Assembly (NCBI GenBank): GCA_050295355.1
Contig: JBNKPL010000001.1
Coordinates: forward strand, 1 to 64,000
Length of the DNA: 64,000 bases
Direction: 5' to 3'
Origin: CBFDBF01 sp050295355
Lineage (GTDB): Bacteria; Pseudomonadota; Gammaproteobacteria; Chromatiales; Chromatiaceae
Under the pieces are notes generated by a model. That model was not told the origin of the DNA and ran no database searches. It saw nothing but the letters and a program-made list of their open reading frames with translations. How positions within the stretch are numbered: the first letter of the stretch is position 1; every line of letters begins with the position of its first letter. The position numbers were made by a program, and so were the translations under genes. This document shows, piece by piece, positions 24,511 through 34,366 of this stretch.

Positions 24511-24633
24511 CGTGCCCTTCTTTACGACTTCTTTTTAATTACGAATCACTGTCTGTACATAATAGCGTGATTTGGGTGGTCAATGTTTTACCCGGGTGTT
24601 ATTGTCAACTTCTGCTCCACACCTATACGATCC

Positions 24634-25365
24634 ATGCGCACGCCCCGCATCTACACCGACCAATCCCTCACCCCCGGCAGCCCGGCCCTGCTGGGACCGC
24701 TGGAGACCCGCCACCTGATACAGGTGTTGCGGCTGAAAAAGGGCGCTGGGATCATCCTCTTTAACGGCGATGGCCATGACTATCCGTCCGTGCTGAAAGA
24801 GTGCTCAAAAAAACAGGCCGCGGCCGAGGTGCTCTCACGCTCCACGGAGGAGACCCGGACACCTCTCGCCATTCATCTGGGCATAGGCGTCTCCCGGGGG
24901 GAACGGATGGATTTCGCGCTGCAGAAGGCGGTGGAGCTAGGGGTATCGGCAATCACCCCGCTCTTCAGTGAACGCAGTGTGGTCCAGCTCCAGGGGGAGC
25001 GGCTGCAAAAACGGATTCAGCACTGGCGGCAGGTGGTGATCTCCGCCTGTGAACAGTCGGGACGCAGCCGGCTGCCGGAATTTGATCCCCCCGTGGACCT
25101 CGAACAGTGGGTGCTGAATGGTAAAGGCCAATACGCCCTGCTGCTGGATCACCGTTCCGAATCCAGCCTCCACGAACTTGAGCCGCCCACGGAAAAGATC
25201 CGTCTGCTGATCGGCCCCGAGGGGGGACTGAGCGAAGAGGAACGGGAACTGGCGCGAAACAACGGATTCCGGGGCGTACGGCTGGGTCCTCGGGTGATGC
25301 GGACGGAGACCGCGCCCCTGGCGGCCATTGCCGCCCTTCAGACCCTGTGGGGGGACTTCCGCTAG
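24634..25365 (+). CDS. rsmE: 16S rRNA (uracil(1498)-N(3))-methyltransferase
   Basis: SPOUT-class methyltransferase modifying U1498 of 16S rRNA. The N-terminal PUA-like part has RHLIQVLRLKKG. The knotted C-terminal SAM site has LLIGPEGGLSEEE and LGPRVMRTETAPLAA. The ATG at 24634 gives MRTPRIYTDQ, the usual start; upstream in-frame codons are not conserved. Its TAG stop lies inside the left end of a MITE-like element. Confidence 0.96.
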   Translation: MRTPRIYTDQSLTPGSPALLGPLETRHLIQVLRLKKGAGIILFNGDGHDYPSVLKECSKKQAAAEVLSRSTEETRTPLAIHLGIGVSRGERMDFALQKAVELGVSAITPLFSERSVVQLQGERLQKRIQHWRQVVISACEQSGRSRLPEFDPPVDLEQWVLNGKGQYALLLDHRSESSLHELEPPTEKIRLLIGPEGGLSEEERELARNNGFRGVRLGPRVMRTETAPLAAIAALQTLWGDFR

Positions 25366-25623
25366 CCCGGATATTGCACCAGCATCCCGAGAGCCGGCGG
25401 ATTTCGCAGCCGTTGTGGCGCCAGTTTGGAACGAAAGAGATAGCGGTGGCTATCTCTTGAGTGAAAACCAAGCCACAACGAGCGAGAAACCGCCGGAATC
25501 GGGATAGAACGGCGCCGGGTACAAATGATTCACTTTTGAATTATCCGAAACGCCATAATTTCTAGCGCATCTTCAATGACACACGCAGCAGGCGGCGTTC
25601 GGCTGGTGCAATATCCGGGCTAG
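25362..25623. mobile_element. MITE-like element with 22-bp perfect terminal inverted repeats
   Basis: The left end CTAGCCCGGATATTGCACC then AGC (25362-25383) is the exact reverse complement of 25602-25623. The outer CTAG on each side could be a target duplication. Inside, 25384-25508 forms a long imperfect palindrome: ATCCCGA...TCGGGAT, CCGGCGG...CCGCCGG, GTTGTGGC...GCCACAAC, with a GAGATAGC/GCTATCTC tip. There is no open reading frame of use. It fits a non-autonomous transposon inserted between rsmE and chpC. Confidence 0.85.
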
Positions 25624-25632
25624 AGTTTCAGG

Positions 25633-26103
25633 TCAGGAGAGGGCCTCCTGCACTTCCCACTCCAGGGCGTTCAGATCGGGTATCCACGCCTCCTCCCCGT
25701 TGATCATCACCTGACGCTTTACCGTCGGCCCCAACTCCTGGGGTTTCGCCATGGGCATGATCACATCTTCCGTAACCTTCACCAGCCGCGGCATGCCAGT
25801 GAGCACGACGCCGATAAAGGGACGCTTGGGATTGCCGCCGATGGTGTTACAGACCGCCAGCCGGGCGCGCTTGGCCGGTTCCGCCGGGCCGGTCTCCACC
25901 AGCGCATCGAAGGCCACCACGGGGATCTGGTATTGACGCCAATCCAGCATCCCAAGCAGCCACTCGGGGGCATCGGGTACGGGGTTCGGCGGATGAAAGC
26001 CGGCCACTTCCGATACCGATGCATTGGGCAGCAGCAGCTGACCACTGTGCAGCGGCAGCAGCACGCCGCGTAACTCATCTACCTGGACAGTTGTCTCACT
26101 CAT
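25633..26103 (-). CDS. chpC: CheW-like protein ChpC
   Basis: 156-residue CheW-domain protein, last gene of the Pil-Chp cluster. GVLLPLHSGQLLLPNASVSEV and WLLGMLDWRQYQIPVVAFD match the CheW fold. The ATG at 26103 overlaps the chpA stop by eight bases, showing coupling. It probably links additional receptors to ChpA. In Pseudomonas a CheW-like chpC also lies after chpA, but with chpB between them; chpB is absent here. Confidence 0.85.
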   Translation of the reverse strand: MSETTVQVDELRGVLLPLHSGQLLLPNASVSEVAGFHPPNPVPDAPEWLLGMLDWRQYQIPVVAFDALVETGPAEPAKRARLAVCNTIGGNPKRPFIGVVLTGMPRLVKVTEDVIMPMAKPQELGPTVKRQVMINGEEAWIPDLNALEWEVQEALS

Positions 26104-29100
26104 TGATCTTCTCGGCCAGCATATCGTGGATGTTCTCCAGCAGATCGGCTTCCTGGTAGGGTTTACCAAGATAACGGCGAACCCCCAGTTCCATCGCCAC
26201 CTTGCGGTGTTTCTCCCCGGTGCGCGAAGTGATCATGATAATCGGTATATGCCGGAGTTCGCGGGAGTTCCTCATATGCCGCGCCACCTCAAAACCGTCC
26301 ATACGCGGCATCTCGATATCCAGCAGCATCACATCGGGATGCATCTCCTGCAGCAGCGCCACCGCATCCACCCCGTCCTTGGCGGTGACCGCCTCCATGC
26401 CGTGACGTTCCAGCAGGCGGCTGGTGACCTTGCGCACGGTGATGGAGTCGTCCACCACCATGATCCTGGGCCTTTTCGCCTCCGTCGGCTCCGCTGTCCG
26501 GACCTCCACCTCTTTCTTGCTCTTCTGCGCCGCATCCATTCGCAGCAGGGAACCGGCATCCAGAATCAGGGCGATACGGCCATCGCCGAGGATGGTTCCG
26601 CCGGTAAACCAGCGGATGGTACTGAGCTGCGGCCCCACCGACTTCACCACAATCTGGCGGTGACCCTGAAAATCATCCACATGGAAGGCCAGACGGTGTT
26701 CACCCGAACGCACCAGCAGCAGCGGGAACCATTTCCGCTGCTCCGGAATGGCCGGACTGGCGATATCCATCATGGCGCCCAGATAACGCACCGGATAGGT
26801 GTGTCCGGCGTAGCTGTATCCCTCCTCCGTGCCGGCATAACAGTCCAGCAACTGTTGCCGGCTGATGCGCACCACGCCCGCAATATTGGCGTGTGGCACG
26901 GCATAGATCTCGTCTCCGATCTGCACCAGCAACACCTCGGTGATCGCCAGGGTCAGGGGCAAGCGGATAATGAAGCTGGTCCCTTTGCCCTGTTCGGAGC
27001 GGATATCCAGCGCTCCGCCCGCCTGTTTAACCTCGGAGACCACCACGTCCAGACCCACGCCGCGGCCCGAAATCTGGCTCACCTGTTCAGCGGTACTGAA
27101 GCCGTGTTCCAGTACGAACTGGATCAGTTCGTCATCGGAGATATCGGCATCCGCTTTCAGCAGTCCGAGTTTGGCGGCCTTGCCGCGGATGGCCTCTCTA
27201 TCCAGACCGGCGCCGTCATCGCTCAGGTTGATCACCACGTCGTTCCCCTCCCGGGAAAGATCGAAGGTGATGCGGCCGGTTTTGTCTTTACCCAGAGCCT
27301 GCCGCTGTTCCGGGGACTCAATCCCGTGGGAGACGGCGTTTCTCAGCAGATGCTCCAGCGGCGCCACGATGCGGTCGAGGATACTGCGGTCCAGCTCCAG
27401 GCCTTCACCGCGGATTTCCAGTTCGGCCTGTTTATTCAGCGCCCGGCAGGTCTGCCGCACCAGACGCCGCAGGCGCGGCATCAACCGGTCGAACACCACC
27501 ATACGCGTCCGCAACAGGCCGTCTTGCAGATCGGTGGCCACCCGGGCCTGCTGCACCAGCAACGATTCAGACTCGCGCTGCTCCTCATGCAACTGGTCAT
27601 TGAGATTGACCAGGTCGTCAACCGTTTCCATCAGGCCCCGGGACAACTGCTGCATGGTGGAGAAACGGTCCATTTCCAGCGGATCGAAATCGGCGCCCGC
27701 CTCGTTATCCCCTTCACCATCGCGCTCATAGCGATACAGGATCTGCGCCTCGGTCTCGATCTCCAGTTGCCGCAGCTGATCACGCAGGCGGGACACGGTC
27801 TGTTCCAGCTCCTCCAGGTTGAATCCCAGCGAGCCGTTCTGCTGCTCCAGACGGGAACGGAAAATACTCACTTCACCCGCGTTATTGACCAGCTTGTCCA
27901 TCAGTTCCGGATTTACACGCAGGGCCTCCCGCCCGGCCGTGCGCATGGGCCGCGCCAGCTCCAGCTCTTCATTAAGCCCCTCGTCCTCCGCCGCTTGGGC
28001 CTGCTCTTCGTCCGGATGCGCAAAGGAGAGGAGCTGGGACGCCTCTGCATCGTCCCCGGCATTCTCATCCCCTCCATCTAGGTTCTCTTTTTTTCCCTTT
28101 TTCCCTTTTTTCCCTTTCTTGCCCTCTTTTTTGGACTCTTCCTCGTCCATTCCGTCCTGAGCCTCTTCGCTAGGGACTGGGGCTGCTGTCGGTTCCTGTT
28201 CCTGTTCCTGGGAGGGCTCCACTACGTCGGGCATTTCGGAAGCGGCGTGATCATTCCCCGCAAGTCCGGTTTCCGCATCCACTTCCAGTTCGCCGGCCCG
28301 TACGGCATTGATGCTGGCCACCACCTCTTCCAGTTCGGGCACCTCATCGGAATTCTGAAGCGCCTCAACCTGGGTTACCAGGTGATCGGCGATGCTCTGC
28401 GAGAACTGCTGCATGCCTATGGAACTGGGAATCTTGCCGTGCGCGATATCCTCCAGAAGGGACTCGAAGGCATGGCCGAGATCACCGATGGGGGTCACGC
28501 CCGCCAGCCGCGCGCCGCCCTTCAGGGTGTGCAGTGTCCTCTGCAGATCCTCAACCGGCTCCCTATCCGAAGGCGTATTCCGCCATTGAGACAGCGCCTC
28601 ATCCACGGCGTCCATCAGCTCCGCCGCCTCCTCCAGGAAGATTTCCAGGAGTTCCGGGTCCATAACGCCGGCGGGCGACGTGTCCTCATCGGCCGCCAGC
28701 ATGACATTTCTGAAATCACTCACTGGCGGGACAACAAAAGGAGCGGCCTCTTCCAGGCCGATGCCGCCTGGCCCGCTATCGCTGTCTATCCCTTCGGACG
28801 CACTCTGCCCCGGCCCTTCATCCGTGGCCGGCTCGACTACCGGCCCTTCAGCCTTTCCCGGCTCAGGAGGGACCTCCGCTCCCTCTTCCTCGGCGTCTTC
28901 AAACTTTTTTGGCGCATCGCCCTGCTGCTGCAAGACCTCCGATAGAAGCGCCTGCCAGTCGGGCAGTTCCCCGCCCGGGACATTAATACAATCGAGGACC
29001 GCGCGGATCTGTTCAATGCCCCTGCCTAACAGGTCGATCAACCGGTCATCGGCGAGTTTACCGCTATCCAGGCGTTGATTTACGACGTCTTCGAAGGCGT

Positions 29101-31675
29101 CGCCAAGCTGGGCAATGGGCTCCACTTCCGCCATGTCCGCGCTGCCGTGCAGGGTATGGAAGGCGCGCGACACCGCCTCACTCAGGCGGCGATCCCCTTT
29201 GGCCTCGTATTTATCGAGGAACTCCCGGAGCGTGGCCAGATGGGCCTCCGTCTCAGAGCGGAAGATCTCCAGCAAGGTGGGATCCAGCGTTATGGGGGCC
29301 GTTTCTGCCGGCTCGGGCTCGGGTTCCGACTCGGGTTCCGACTCGGGTTCCGACTCGGGTTCCGACTCGGGTTCCGACTCGGGTTCCGACTCTGGCTCAG
29401 CTTCTGGCTCAGCTTCTGGCTCAGGTTCTGGCTCAGGTTCTGGCTCAGCTTCTGGCTCAGCTTCTGGCTCAGGCTGTTGGGCTTGTGCTACGGGCGCTGG
29501 CCTGGCAGTGGCGCCATCCGACTCGGCCAGGGCGAAGGCCTGGTCAATAAAGCCCTGCACGTCCACCTGGGGCGTACTCTCCTTCTCCAGACAGTCGATC
29601 AGCTCCGGCAAGATATCGAGGGTACGCCCAAGCAGATCAAGGATCTCCTGGTGCGCGGGGAGCGTCCCCTGAATAACCCGGTTGAGCAGATTCTCAACAG
29701 ACCAGGCAAATTCCCCAATGGTGTAAGCCCCCACCAGGCGCCCGCTTCCCTTCAGGGTATGAAAGGAGCGGCGGAAAGTAACCAGGGCATCCTCCTCGTC
29801 CTGATCCTTCAGCCAGCGGGGCAGATATTCAGAGATGACCTTCAGCTCTTCATGGGCCTCTTCGAGGAAGATCTCGAGAATTTCGGAGCCGATATCGTCA
29901 TGCGGCAGCTGGGTGGTGGAGTGCTGCGCCTCCGCGGAAGAGACCTCCGCCTCTATCTCAACCGGCTCTTCCAGTGCTTCTGGAGCGCCCTCGCCGGTCT
30001 CCAGTTTCGCCAGGGCATCCCTGGCGATTTCCAGAATCTCTTTATGGACCCCCCGCCCTTCGGACACGGTCTCCATGAAGTATTCAATACTGGTCACCGC
30101 ATCGGCAAAGGCGTTCAGCTGGTTCTGTTCCGGCACCGCCTGTTTGGCCAGGATGCCGTTGACCACATAATTGGCGGTGGTCCGCAGCAGTTCCGAAACA
30201 TCGTGCAACTTGAGCATCTCGAAGGCGCCCGCAATGGAGCGGAAACGCGCCGGCACGCCCTCAAGCACATCGATCCGGCTCGGGGATTTGATGAAGGTGA
30301 CCATCGCCTCCTTGATCTGGGCCATGTCCAGATGCGCTTCCTTCATCACCGTATCGACCAGCTTCTCAAACTCCCCGGCAGGCAGCACCGAAGCCGGCTC
30401 GGCGATCTCTTCCAGGTGAATCTCCGTACTGCCCAGGGCCGCCAGGTTGGAGAGCGAGGTCTCGACAAAAACGATGTCGCCGGCCATGGCCATGAGATCG
30501 GCCTCTTCCGGCATGGTTTTGGAGGCGGCGATCTGCTGCAGCTTTTCCGCCTGCTGATTCATGCGGTTGCGCAGCGCGCCCTCGCCAAGCATACCGAGGG
30601 TATCCGCCACCTTGCGGATCTTCTGCTCCAGAGGCACAAGCTGCTCCGCCTGGCTGGGCTTCATGCGAATATAGAGATCCAGTTCATCCTTGATGATGTT
30701 GAGATCGTTGCCGATGGCCTCATGCAGCGCCGCCATCAGCTCCCGGTTCGGGGCCTTCAGCCCCTTGCGGCCCAGTTCAATCTCATCCTGAGTGATGATG
30801 CCCTGTTCCAGGTTGTACTCTTCCTTGATGGTACGCACCAGGTCATCTTCGGAGTCGGAACTGGCCGAGTAATAAAGCAGGTTTTTCTGCAGGGCGATGG
30901 GGGGAGAATCCACCACCGCAATCTCGCCACTGGTGATGACGCGCCGGATCTCCTGGTCCAGCCGGCCAAACAGGCGTTTCAGGGCGGTATTGGGCGCATC
31001 GGGATTATCCAGCGGGATAATGGAAGCGGCCCTCGCCATCTGGAACAGGCGCCGTACCGGCCCGGTTCCGGCGTTCTCTTCCAGCTCCTGCAGAATCTCC
31101 CGAATGGTGCTGATGCCGGCGACCGGATCGATGTGCCGATACCAGTCCAGCAATCCCTTTTGGTACTGCTGCCGGCGTAGGCGCGCGATTCTGCGCAGCT
31201 CTCTGTTCGGCTCCCCCTCCATCTCCAGCGCCGACAGCTTTTTCTCCAGGTCAGGGGCGAAGAGCCCCGCCTCGGAGAGCAGCTCTTTCTCGCGCGAAGC
31301 CCGAAGGTCATTGAGCAGCGGCAGTATGATGATGGGGTGGTCTTGCCCGCCGGACTGCAGCCGTTCCAGATAGTCCGGCAGTTTGATGATGCCCTGCAGC
31401 AGGGCCTCGGCGGCATCGCCCGGGCGGCGGATGGTTCCCTGCGCCAACTCCCGCGCCACCAGCTCCATCTCTTCGGCCAGCATCCCGGCCCCATAGAGCT
31501 GCATCATCTTCAGTGTGCCATGCACCTGGTGGAAGACGGAGGCGCAGGATTCCATCAAGGCGGGGTCCTGTGTCCCCTCCATATACTCTTCAAGATCATC
31601 CCGTCCCCGGCGGATGACCTTGTCGAGCTCCTCCTTGATCCATTTGAGCGTGCTGTGATCTTGCGTGGTACGCAT
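26096..31675 (-). CDS. chpA: Type IV pilus chemosensory histidine kinase ChpA
   Basis: Multidomain CheA-like kinase of 1859 residues (P. aeruginosa ChpA has 2472). Recognisable HPt-type motifs from the N-terminus: FHQVHGTLKM (~52), FHTLKGSGRL (~638), FHTLHGSADM (~838) and LHTLKGGARL (~1045). Acidic Glu-Pro-Glu-Ser repeats lie near residues 735-788 and a Lys/Gly-rich patch near 1185. The kinase core has HLLRNAVSHGIE and ISGRGVGLDVV, followed by a CheW domain. The C-terminal receiver has IMVVDDSITVRK and VMLLDIEMPRMDG. An in-frame TTG at 31693 is an alternative start. Confidence 0.95.
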   Translation of the reverse strand: MRTTQDHSTLKWIKEELDKVIRRGRDDLEEYMEGTQDPALMESCASVFHQVHGTLKMMQLYGAGMLAEEMELVARELAQGTIRRPGDAAEALLQGIIKLPDYLERLQSGGQDHPIIILPLLNDLRASREKELLSEAGLFAPDLEKKLSALEMEGEPNRELRRIARLRRQQYQKGLLDWYRHIDPVAGISTIREILQELEENAGTGPVRRLFQMARAASIIPLDNPDAPNTALKRLFGRLDQEIRRVITSGEIAVVDSPPIALQKNLLYYSASSDSEDDLVRTIKEEYNLEQGIITQDEIELGRKGLKAPNRELMAALHEAIGNDLNIIKDELDLYIRMKPSQAEQLVPLEQKIRKVADTLGMLGEGALRNRMNQQAEKLQQIAASKTMPEEADLMAMAGDIVFVETSLSNLAALGSTEIHLEEIAEPASVLPAGEFEKLVDTVMKEAHLDMAQIKEAMVTFIKSPSRIDVLEGVPARFRSIAGAFEMLKLHDVSELLRTTANYVVNGILAKQAVPEQNQLNAFADAVTSIEYFMETVSEGRGVHKEILEIARDALAKLETGEGAPEALEEPVEIEAEVSSAEAQHSTTQLPHDDIGSEILEIFLEEAHEELKVISEYLPRWLKDQDEEDALVTFRRSFHTLKGSGRLVGAYTIGEFAWSVENLLNRVIQGTLPAHQEILDLLGRTLDILPELIDCLEKESTPQVDVQGFIDQAFALAESDGATARPAPVAQAQQPEPEAEPEAEPEPEPEPEPEAEPEAEPESEPESEPESEPESEPESEPESEPEPEPAETAPITLDPTLLEIFRSETEAHLATLREFLDKYEAKGDRRLSEAVSRAFHTLHGSADMAEVEPIAQLGDAFEDVVNQRLDSGKLADDRLIDLLGRGIEQIRAVLDCINVPGGELPDWQALLSEVLQQQGDAPKKFEDAEEEGAEVPPEPGKAEGPVVEPATDEGPGQSASEGIDSDSGPGGIGLEEAAPFVVPPVSDFRNVMLAADEDTSPAGVMDPELLEIFLEEAAELMDAVDEALSQWRNTPSDREPVEDLQRTLHTLKGGARLAGVTPIGDLGHAFESLLEDIAHGKIPSSIGMQQFSQSIADHLVTQVEALQNSDEVPELEEVVASINAVRAGELEVDAETGLAGNDHAASEMPDVVEPSQEQEQEPTAAPVPSEEAQDGMDEEESKKEGKKGKKGKKGKKENLDGGDENAGDDAEASQLLSFAHPDEEQAQAAEDEGLNEELELARPMRTAGREALRVNPELMDKLVNNAGEVSIFRSRLEQQNGSLGFNLEELEQTVSRLRDQLRQLEIETEAQILYRYERDGEGDNEAGADFDPLEMDRFSTMQQLSRGLMETVDDLVNLNDQLHEEQRESESLLVQQARVATDLQDGLLRTRMVVFDRLMPRLRRLVRQTCRALNKQAELEIRGEGLELDRSILDRIVAPLEHLLRNAVSHGIESPEQRQALGKDKTGRITFDLSREGNDVVINLSDDGAGLDREAIRGKAAKLGLLKADADISDDELIQFVLEHGFSTAEQVSQISGRGVGLDVVVSEVKQAGGALDIRSEQGKGTSFIIRLPLTLAITEVLLVQIGDEIYAVPHANIAGVVRISRQQLLDCYAGTEEGYSYAGHTYPVRYLGAMMDIASPAIPEQRKWFPLLLVRSGEHRLAFHVDDFQGHRQIVVKSVGPQLSTIRWFTGGTILGDGRIALILDAGSLLRMDAAQKSKKEVEVRTAEPTEAKRPRIMVVDDSITVRKVTSRLLERHGMEAVTAKDGVDAVALLQEMHPDVMLLDIEMPRMDGFEVARHMRNSRELRHIPIIMITSRTGEKHRKVAMELGVRRYLGKPYQEADLLENIHDMLAEKINE
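29311..29472 (-). repeat. 12-bp tandem repeat array inside chpA
   Basis: Six near-perfect copies of GGGTTCCGACTC (29321-29392, plus-strand reading) are followed by TGGCTC(A)GCTTC-type units to 29472. The unit length is a multiple of three, so copy changes keep the frame. It encodes the EPES/EPEA linker between two HPt domains of ChpA. Confidence 0.9.
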
Positions 31676-31705
31676 AGCGGCAATTCTCGCCAACAGAATC
31701 CTGGA

Positions 31706-33742
31706 TTATGCTGGCAGCCGGAAACCGGATACCGATTCCTGCAACTCGCCGGAGAGTTCGGTCAGATTACCGATCGACACTGCGGTCTGGTTCGCGCCGT
31801 CCAGGGTCTGGCCGGTAATCTCCTGAATCACGTTCATGGTGTCGTCGATGGCGGCCGCCTCCGCGGACTGGGCCTTCGCCGATTCCGCGATCTGCTCCGT
31901 CACCTCCGCAATGTGGTTGGAAACGTTTTCAATCTCCATCAGCGCCTGACCCGCGTCTTCCGCCAACTGGGCGCCGGACACCACTTCCGCGGTGGTGACC
32001 TCCATGGAGGTCACTGCTTCGTTGGTGTCCGCCTGAATGGTCTTGACCAGCGCCTCAATCTGCTTGGTGGCGTTACCCGAACGTTCCGCCAGGCGCTGCA
32101 CTTCGTCGGCCACCACCGCGAAGCCGCGGCCTGCCTCACCGGCCATGGCCGCCTGCATGGCCGCGTTCAAGGCCAGAATGTTGGTCTGATCGGCAATGTC
32201 CTCAATGATCTCCACGATATCCCCGATCTCCTGGGAACTTTCACCCAGGCGTTTGATTCGTTTCGAGGTGTCCTGAATCTGCTCGCGGATGGTGTCCATG
32301 CCGAGGATGGTACGGCGCACCGTATCCGCGCCCTTGCCCGCCACTTCAACCGAGTGCTTGGCAACGTCCGCGGACCCCCCCGCGTCGGCAGACATCTGGT
32401 CGATAGCTTTTGCCATCTTCTTGATCGCGTGGGTAGCGGAGGAGATCCGCTCCGCCTGATGCTCACTCGCCTCCGCCAGATGCATGGCGGTGGCCCGGCT
32501 CTCCTGAGCGGAACTCGATACCTTGGCGGAGGTATCGTTGATGGCGGTTACCAGGGTGCGCAGCGCCTCCACCGCATAGTTAATGGAGTCGGCGATGGCG
32601 CCGGTCACATCTTCCGTTACCGTGGCGGTCACCGTCAGGTCACCGTCGGCCAGGTCGCCCATTTCATCCAGCAGGGTCAAAATGGCGCGCTGGTTCCGCT
32701 CGTTCTGTTTCTTGACGTTCTGTTCCCGGGCCCGGGCTTCCGTCAGCACCAGGTAGCCCCGGATCGCGAACAGAATACCGGCGATGATGACGAACAGCGC
32801 CACCATGCCGGGACCCGCTTTCAGTCCTAGCAGCGACCAACGGCCCGGCTGCTCATCCAAACCGGCGATCACCTGACCGGCGGCATCACTCACATCATTG
32901 GAGGTTCCCACAATCGTGCTGGCGGCCTCCAAGGCCGGCAGCAGCCGGGAAATCAGGGCGATAATCTGGTTGGCGTGCTCATTGGTGGTTTCAAAAACGG
33001 TATCCAGTTCACGCAGCTTGGCGCGTACCGAGGTGTCCTGCACCCGGTTCAGCTTCATCTCCCGGCTGCCTTCCTGAAATGCCTTAACAATACGGCCGAA
33101 CTCATCCACATCCCGGCTGAACTGGTCGATGGCGCCGGCGGTAACCTCACCGCCCGCCAGCACGCGGGAACTGTTCTTGTCGATACGCTGGGCAAGCATT
33201 ACCAGCCGGGACGCCGCGGACAGATGGTCACGCTCCGCGTTCACCCGCGCCAGCCGCTCCACCGTCTCCTGTGACAGCTCCTGCAGCTGCGGCAGGGCGT
33301 TGGCAATCAGGCGGATCTCTTCCCGCACCGATATAACCGCGTCGCGGTTGGAGATAATGTCGTCCGCGTTGCCACGCAGCTGCATCCATGCGGCGTTCAA
33401 TTTCTTAATCTTATCCCCCAGTTCTCCAGGAATAGGCGGAAAATTATCACCGCCATTGCGCAGCTCATGCAGATATTGTTCGAAGGTGCGTTCCGATTGG
33501 GCAAGCTGGGGAAAGGCCTCCTCGTCACCCGCCGCGGCGGAAAGACCGAATTTGGCGATTCGTTCCGACACCACCCTCAGTTCCGAGGCCCGCACAAGGT
33601 ACTCTTCTTCGTACTCTTCCCGGTTAGAGACATGAATAAAGACAATAAGCGCGGCAAGGATTGCCGCGACAAAACCAGCCGATAAGGCGAGTACCGCACT
33701 GCCTGTTCCCGCTCCACTAGCTTTCCCAAATCCGATTTTCAT
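31706..33742 (-). CDS. pilJ: Methyl-accepting chemotaxis protein PilJ
   Basis: 678-residue receptor of the twitching system. N-terminal membrane span AVLALSAGFVAAILAALIVFI, periplasmic helical region (~40-345), and a second span VALFVIIAGILFAIRGYLVL. A HAMP-like segment (DEMGDLADGDLTVTATV) and the cytoplasmic MCP domain follow. The signalling tip reads EIIEDIADQTNILALNAAMQAAMAGEAGRGFAVVADEV, here cited in part as NILALNAAMQAA. Third-last gene of pilG-pilH-pilI-pilJ-chpA-chpC. Confidence 0.96.
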   Translation of the reverse strand: MKIGFGKASGAGTGSAVLALSAGFVAAILAALIVFIHVSNREEYEEEYLVRASELRVVSERIAKFGLSAAAGDEEAFPQLAQSERTFEQYLHELRNGGDNFPPIPGELGDKIKKLNAAWMQLRGNADDIISNRDAVISVREEIRLIANALPQLQELSQETVERLARVNAERDHLSAASRLVMLAQRIDKNSSRVLAGGEVTAGAIDQFSRDVDEFGRIVKAFQEGSREMKLNRVQDTSVRAKLRELDTVFETTNEHANQIIALISRLLPALEAASTIVGTSNDVSDAAGQVIAGLDEQPGRWSLLGLKAGPGMVALFVIIAGILFAIRGYLVLTEARAREQNVKKQNERNQRAILTLLDEMGDLADGDLTVTATVTEDVTGAIADSINYAVEALRTLVTAINDTSAKVSSSAQESRATAMHLAEASEHQAERISSATHAIKKMAKAIDQMSADAGGSADVAKHSVEVAGKGADTVRRTILGMDTIREQIQDTSKRIKRLGESSQEIGDIVEIIEDIADQTNILALNAAMQAAMAGEAGRGFAVVADEVQRLAERSGNATKQIEALVKTIQADTNEAVTSMEVTTAEVVSGAQLAEDAGQALMEIENVSNHIAEVTEQIAESAKAQSAEAAAIDDTMNVIQEITGQTLDGANQTAVSIGNLTELSGELQESVSGFRLPA

Positions 33743-33815
33743 TTTTTCAAATCTCCCGAAAGAGTTTGTTATTTAAACGCCACACGGCATGTTCTCCTTG
33801 CCGACCCCTTGTTGG

Positions 33816-34361
33816 CTAGGCCGCCGCGACCTGAAACACCGGATCCTCCACCAGTGTTTGAATGCTGAACACCGGCCACCGGGCCCCGTCCACATGAAAT
33901 CCGCCCTGGATATAGTTGTTGATGGAACCCGCGTCGATACCATCCGCGCTAAAATCCTGGTCCTCAAAGTGCCTCATCCCTACCACATCACCCACCATCA
34001 AACCGGCAAACAATCCTTCGCAGTCGATCACCAGTATTCGCGACCGCTCCCCCGCGGCAAGGGCGCTTCCGCCGAGAAAGACCTGCAGATCGATAATCGG
34101 CAACAGGGTGCCGCGAACGTTGGCCACTCCGCGCACCCACTCCTTTGCGCCGGGGACCGAGGAGACGACGGCGGGAAAATTCAGGATCTCTTTCACTTCG
34201 TTCAAGGGCGCGACCAGCTGTTCTCCGGCCACCCTGAAGAGCACCCCTTCCCAGGTCCCCTTGGCCTCCTCTTCGAGGGTCAGACGGGTACCGTACTGCC
34301 GGGACCGGTTTTCGATGTCCAGCAGCAGGTTTAGCAGTTCTCTGGATTCGCTACTCGCCAT
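33816..34361 (-). CDS. pilI: CheW-type coupling protein PilI
   Basis: 181 residues from ATG at 34361. ELLNLLLDIENRSRQYG opens PilI proteins; the CheW core has VAPLNEVKEIL, VRGVANVRGTLLPIIDLQ and LVIDCEGLFAGLMVGDV. It couples PilJ to ChpA. In-frame codons upstream overlap pilH and are rejected. Five bases separate it from pilH. Confidence 0.95.
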   Translation of the reverse strand: MASSESRELLNLLLDIENRSRQYGTRLTLEEEAKGTWEGVLFRVAGEQLVAPLNEVKEILNFPAVVSSVPGAKEWVRGVANVRGTLLPIIDLQVFLGGSALAAGERSRILVIDCEGLFAGLMVGDVVGMRHFEDQDFSADGIDAGSINNYIQGGFHVDGARWPVFSIQTLVEDPVFQVAAA

Positions 34362-34366
34362 CCTGT

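Noticed and set aside
26126..31180. Two long plus-strand frames (about 650 and 700 residues) opposite chpA
   Set aside because: Antisense shadows of chpA; His/Gln/Gly-rich composition and no domains.
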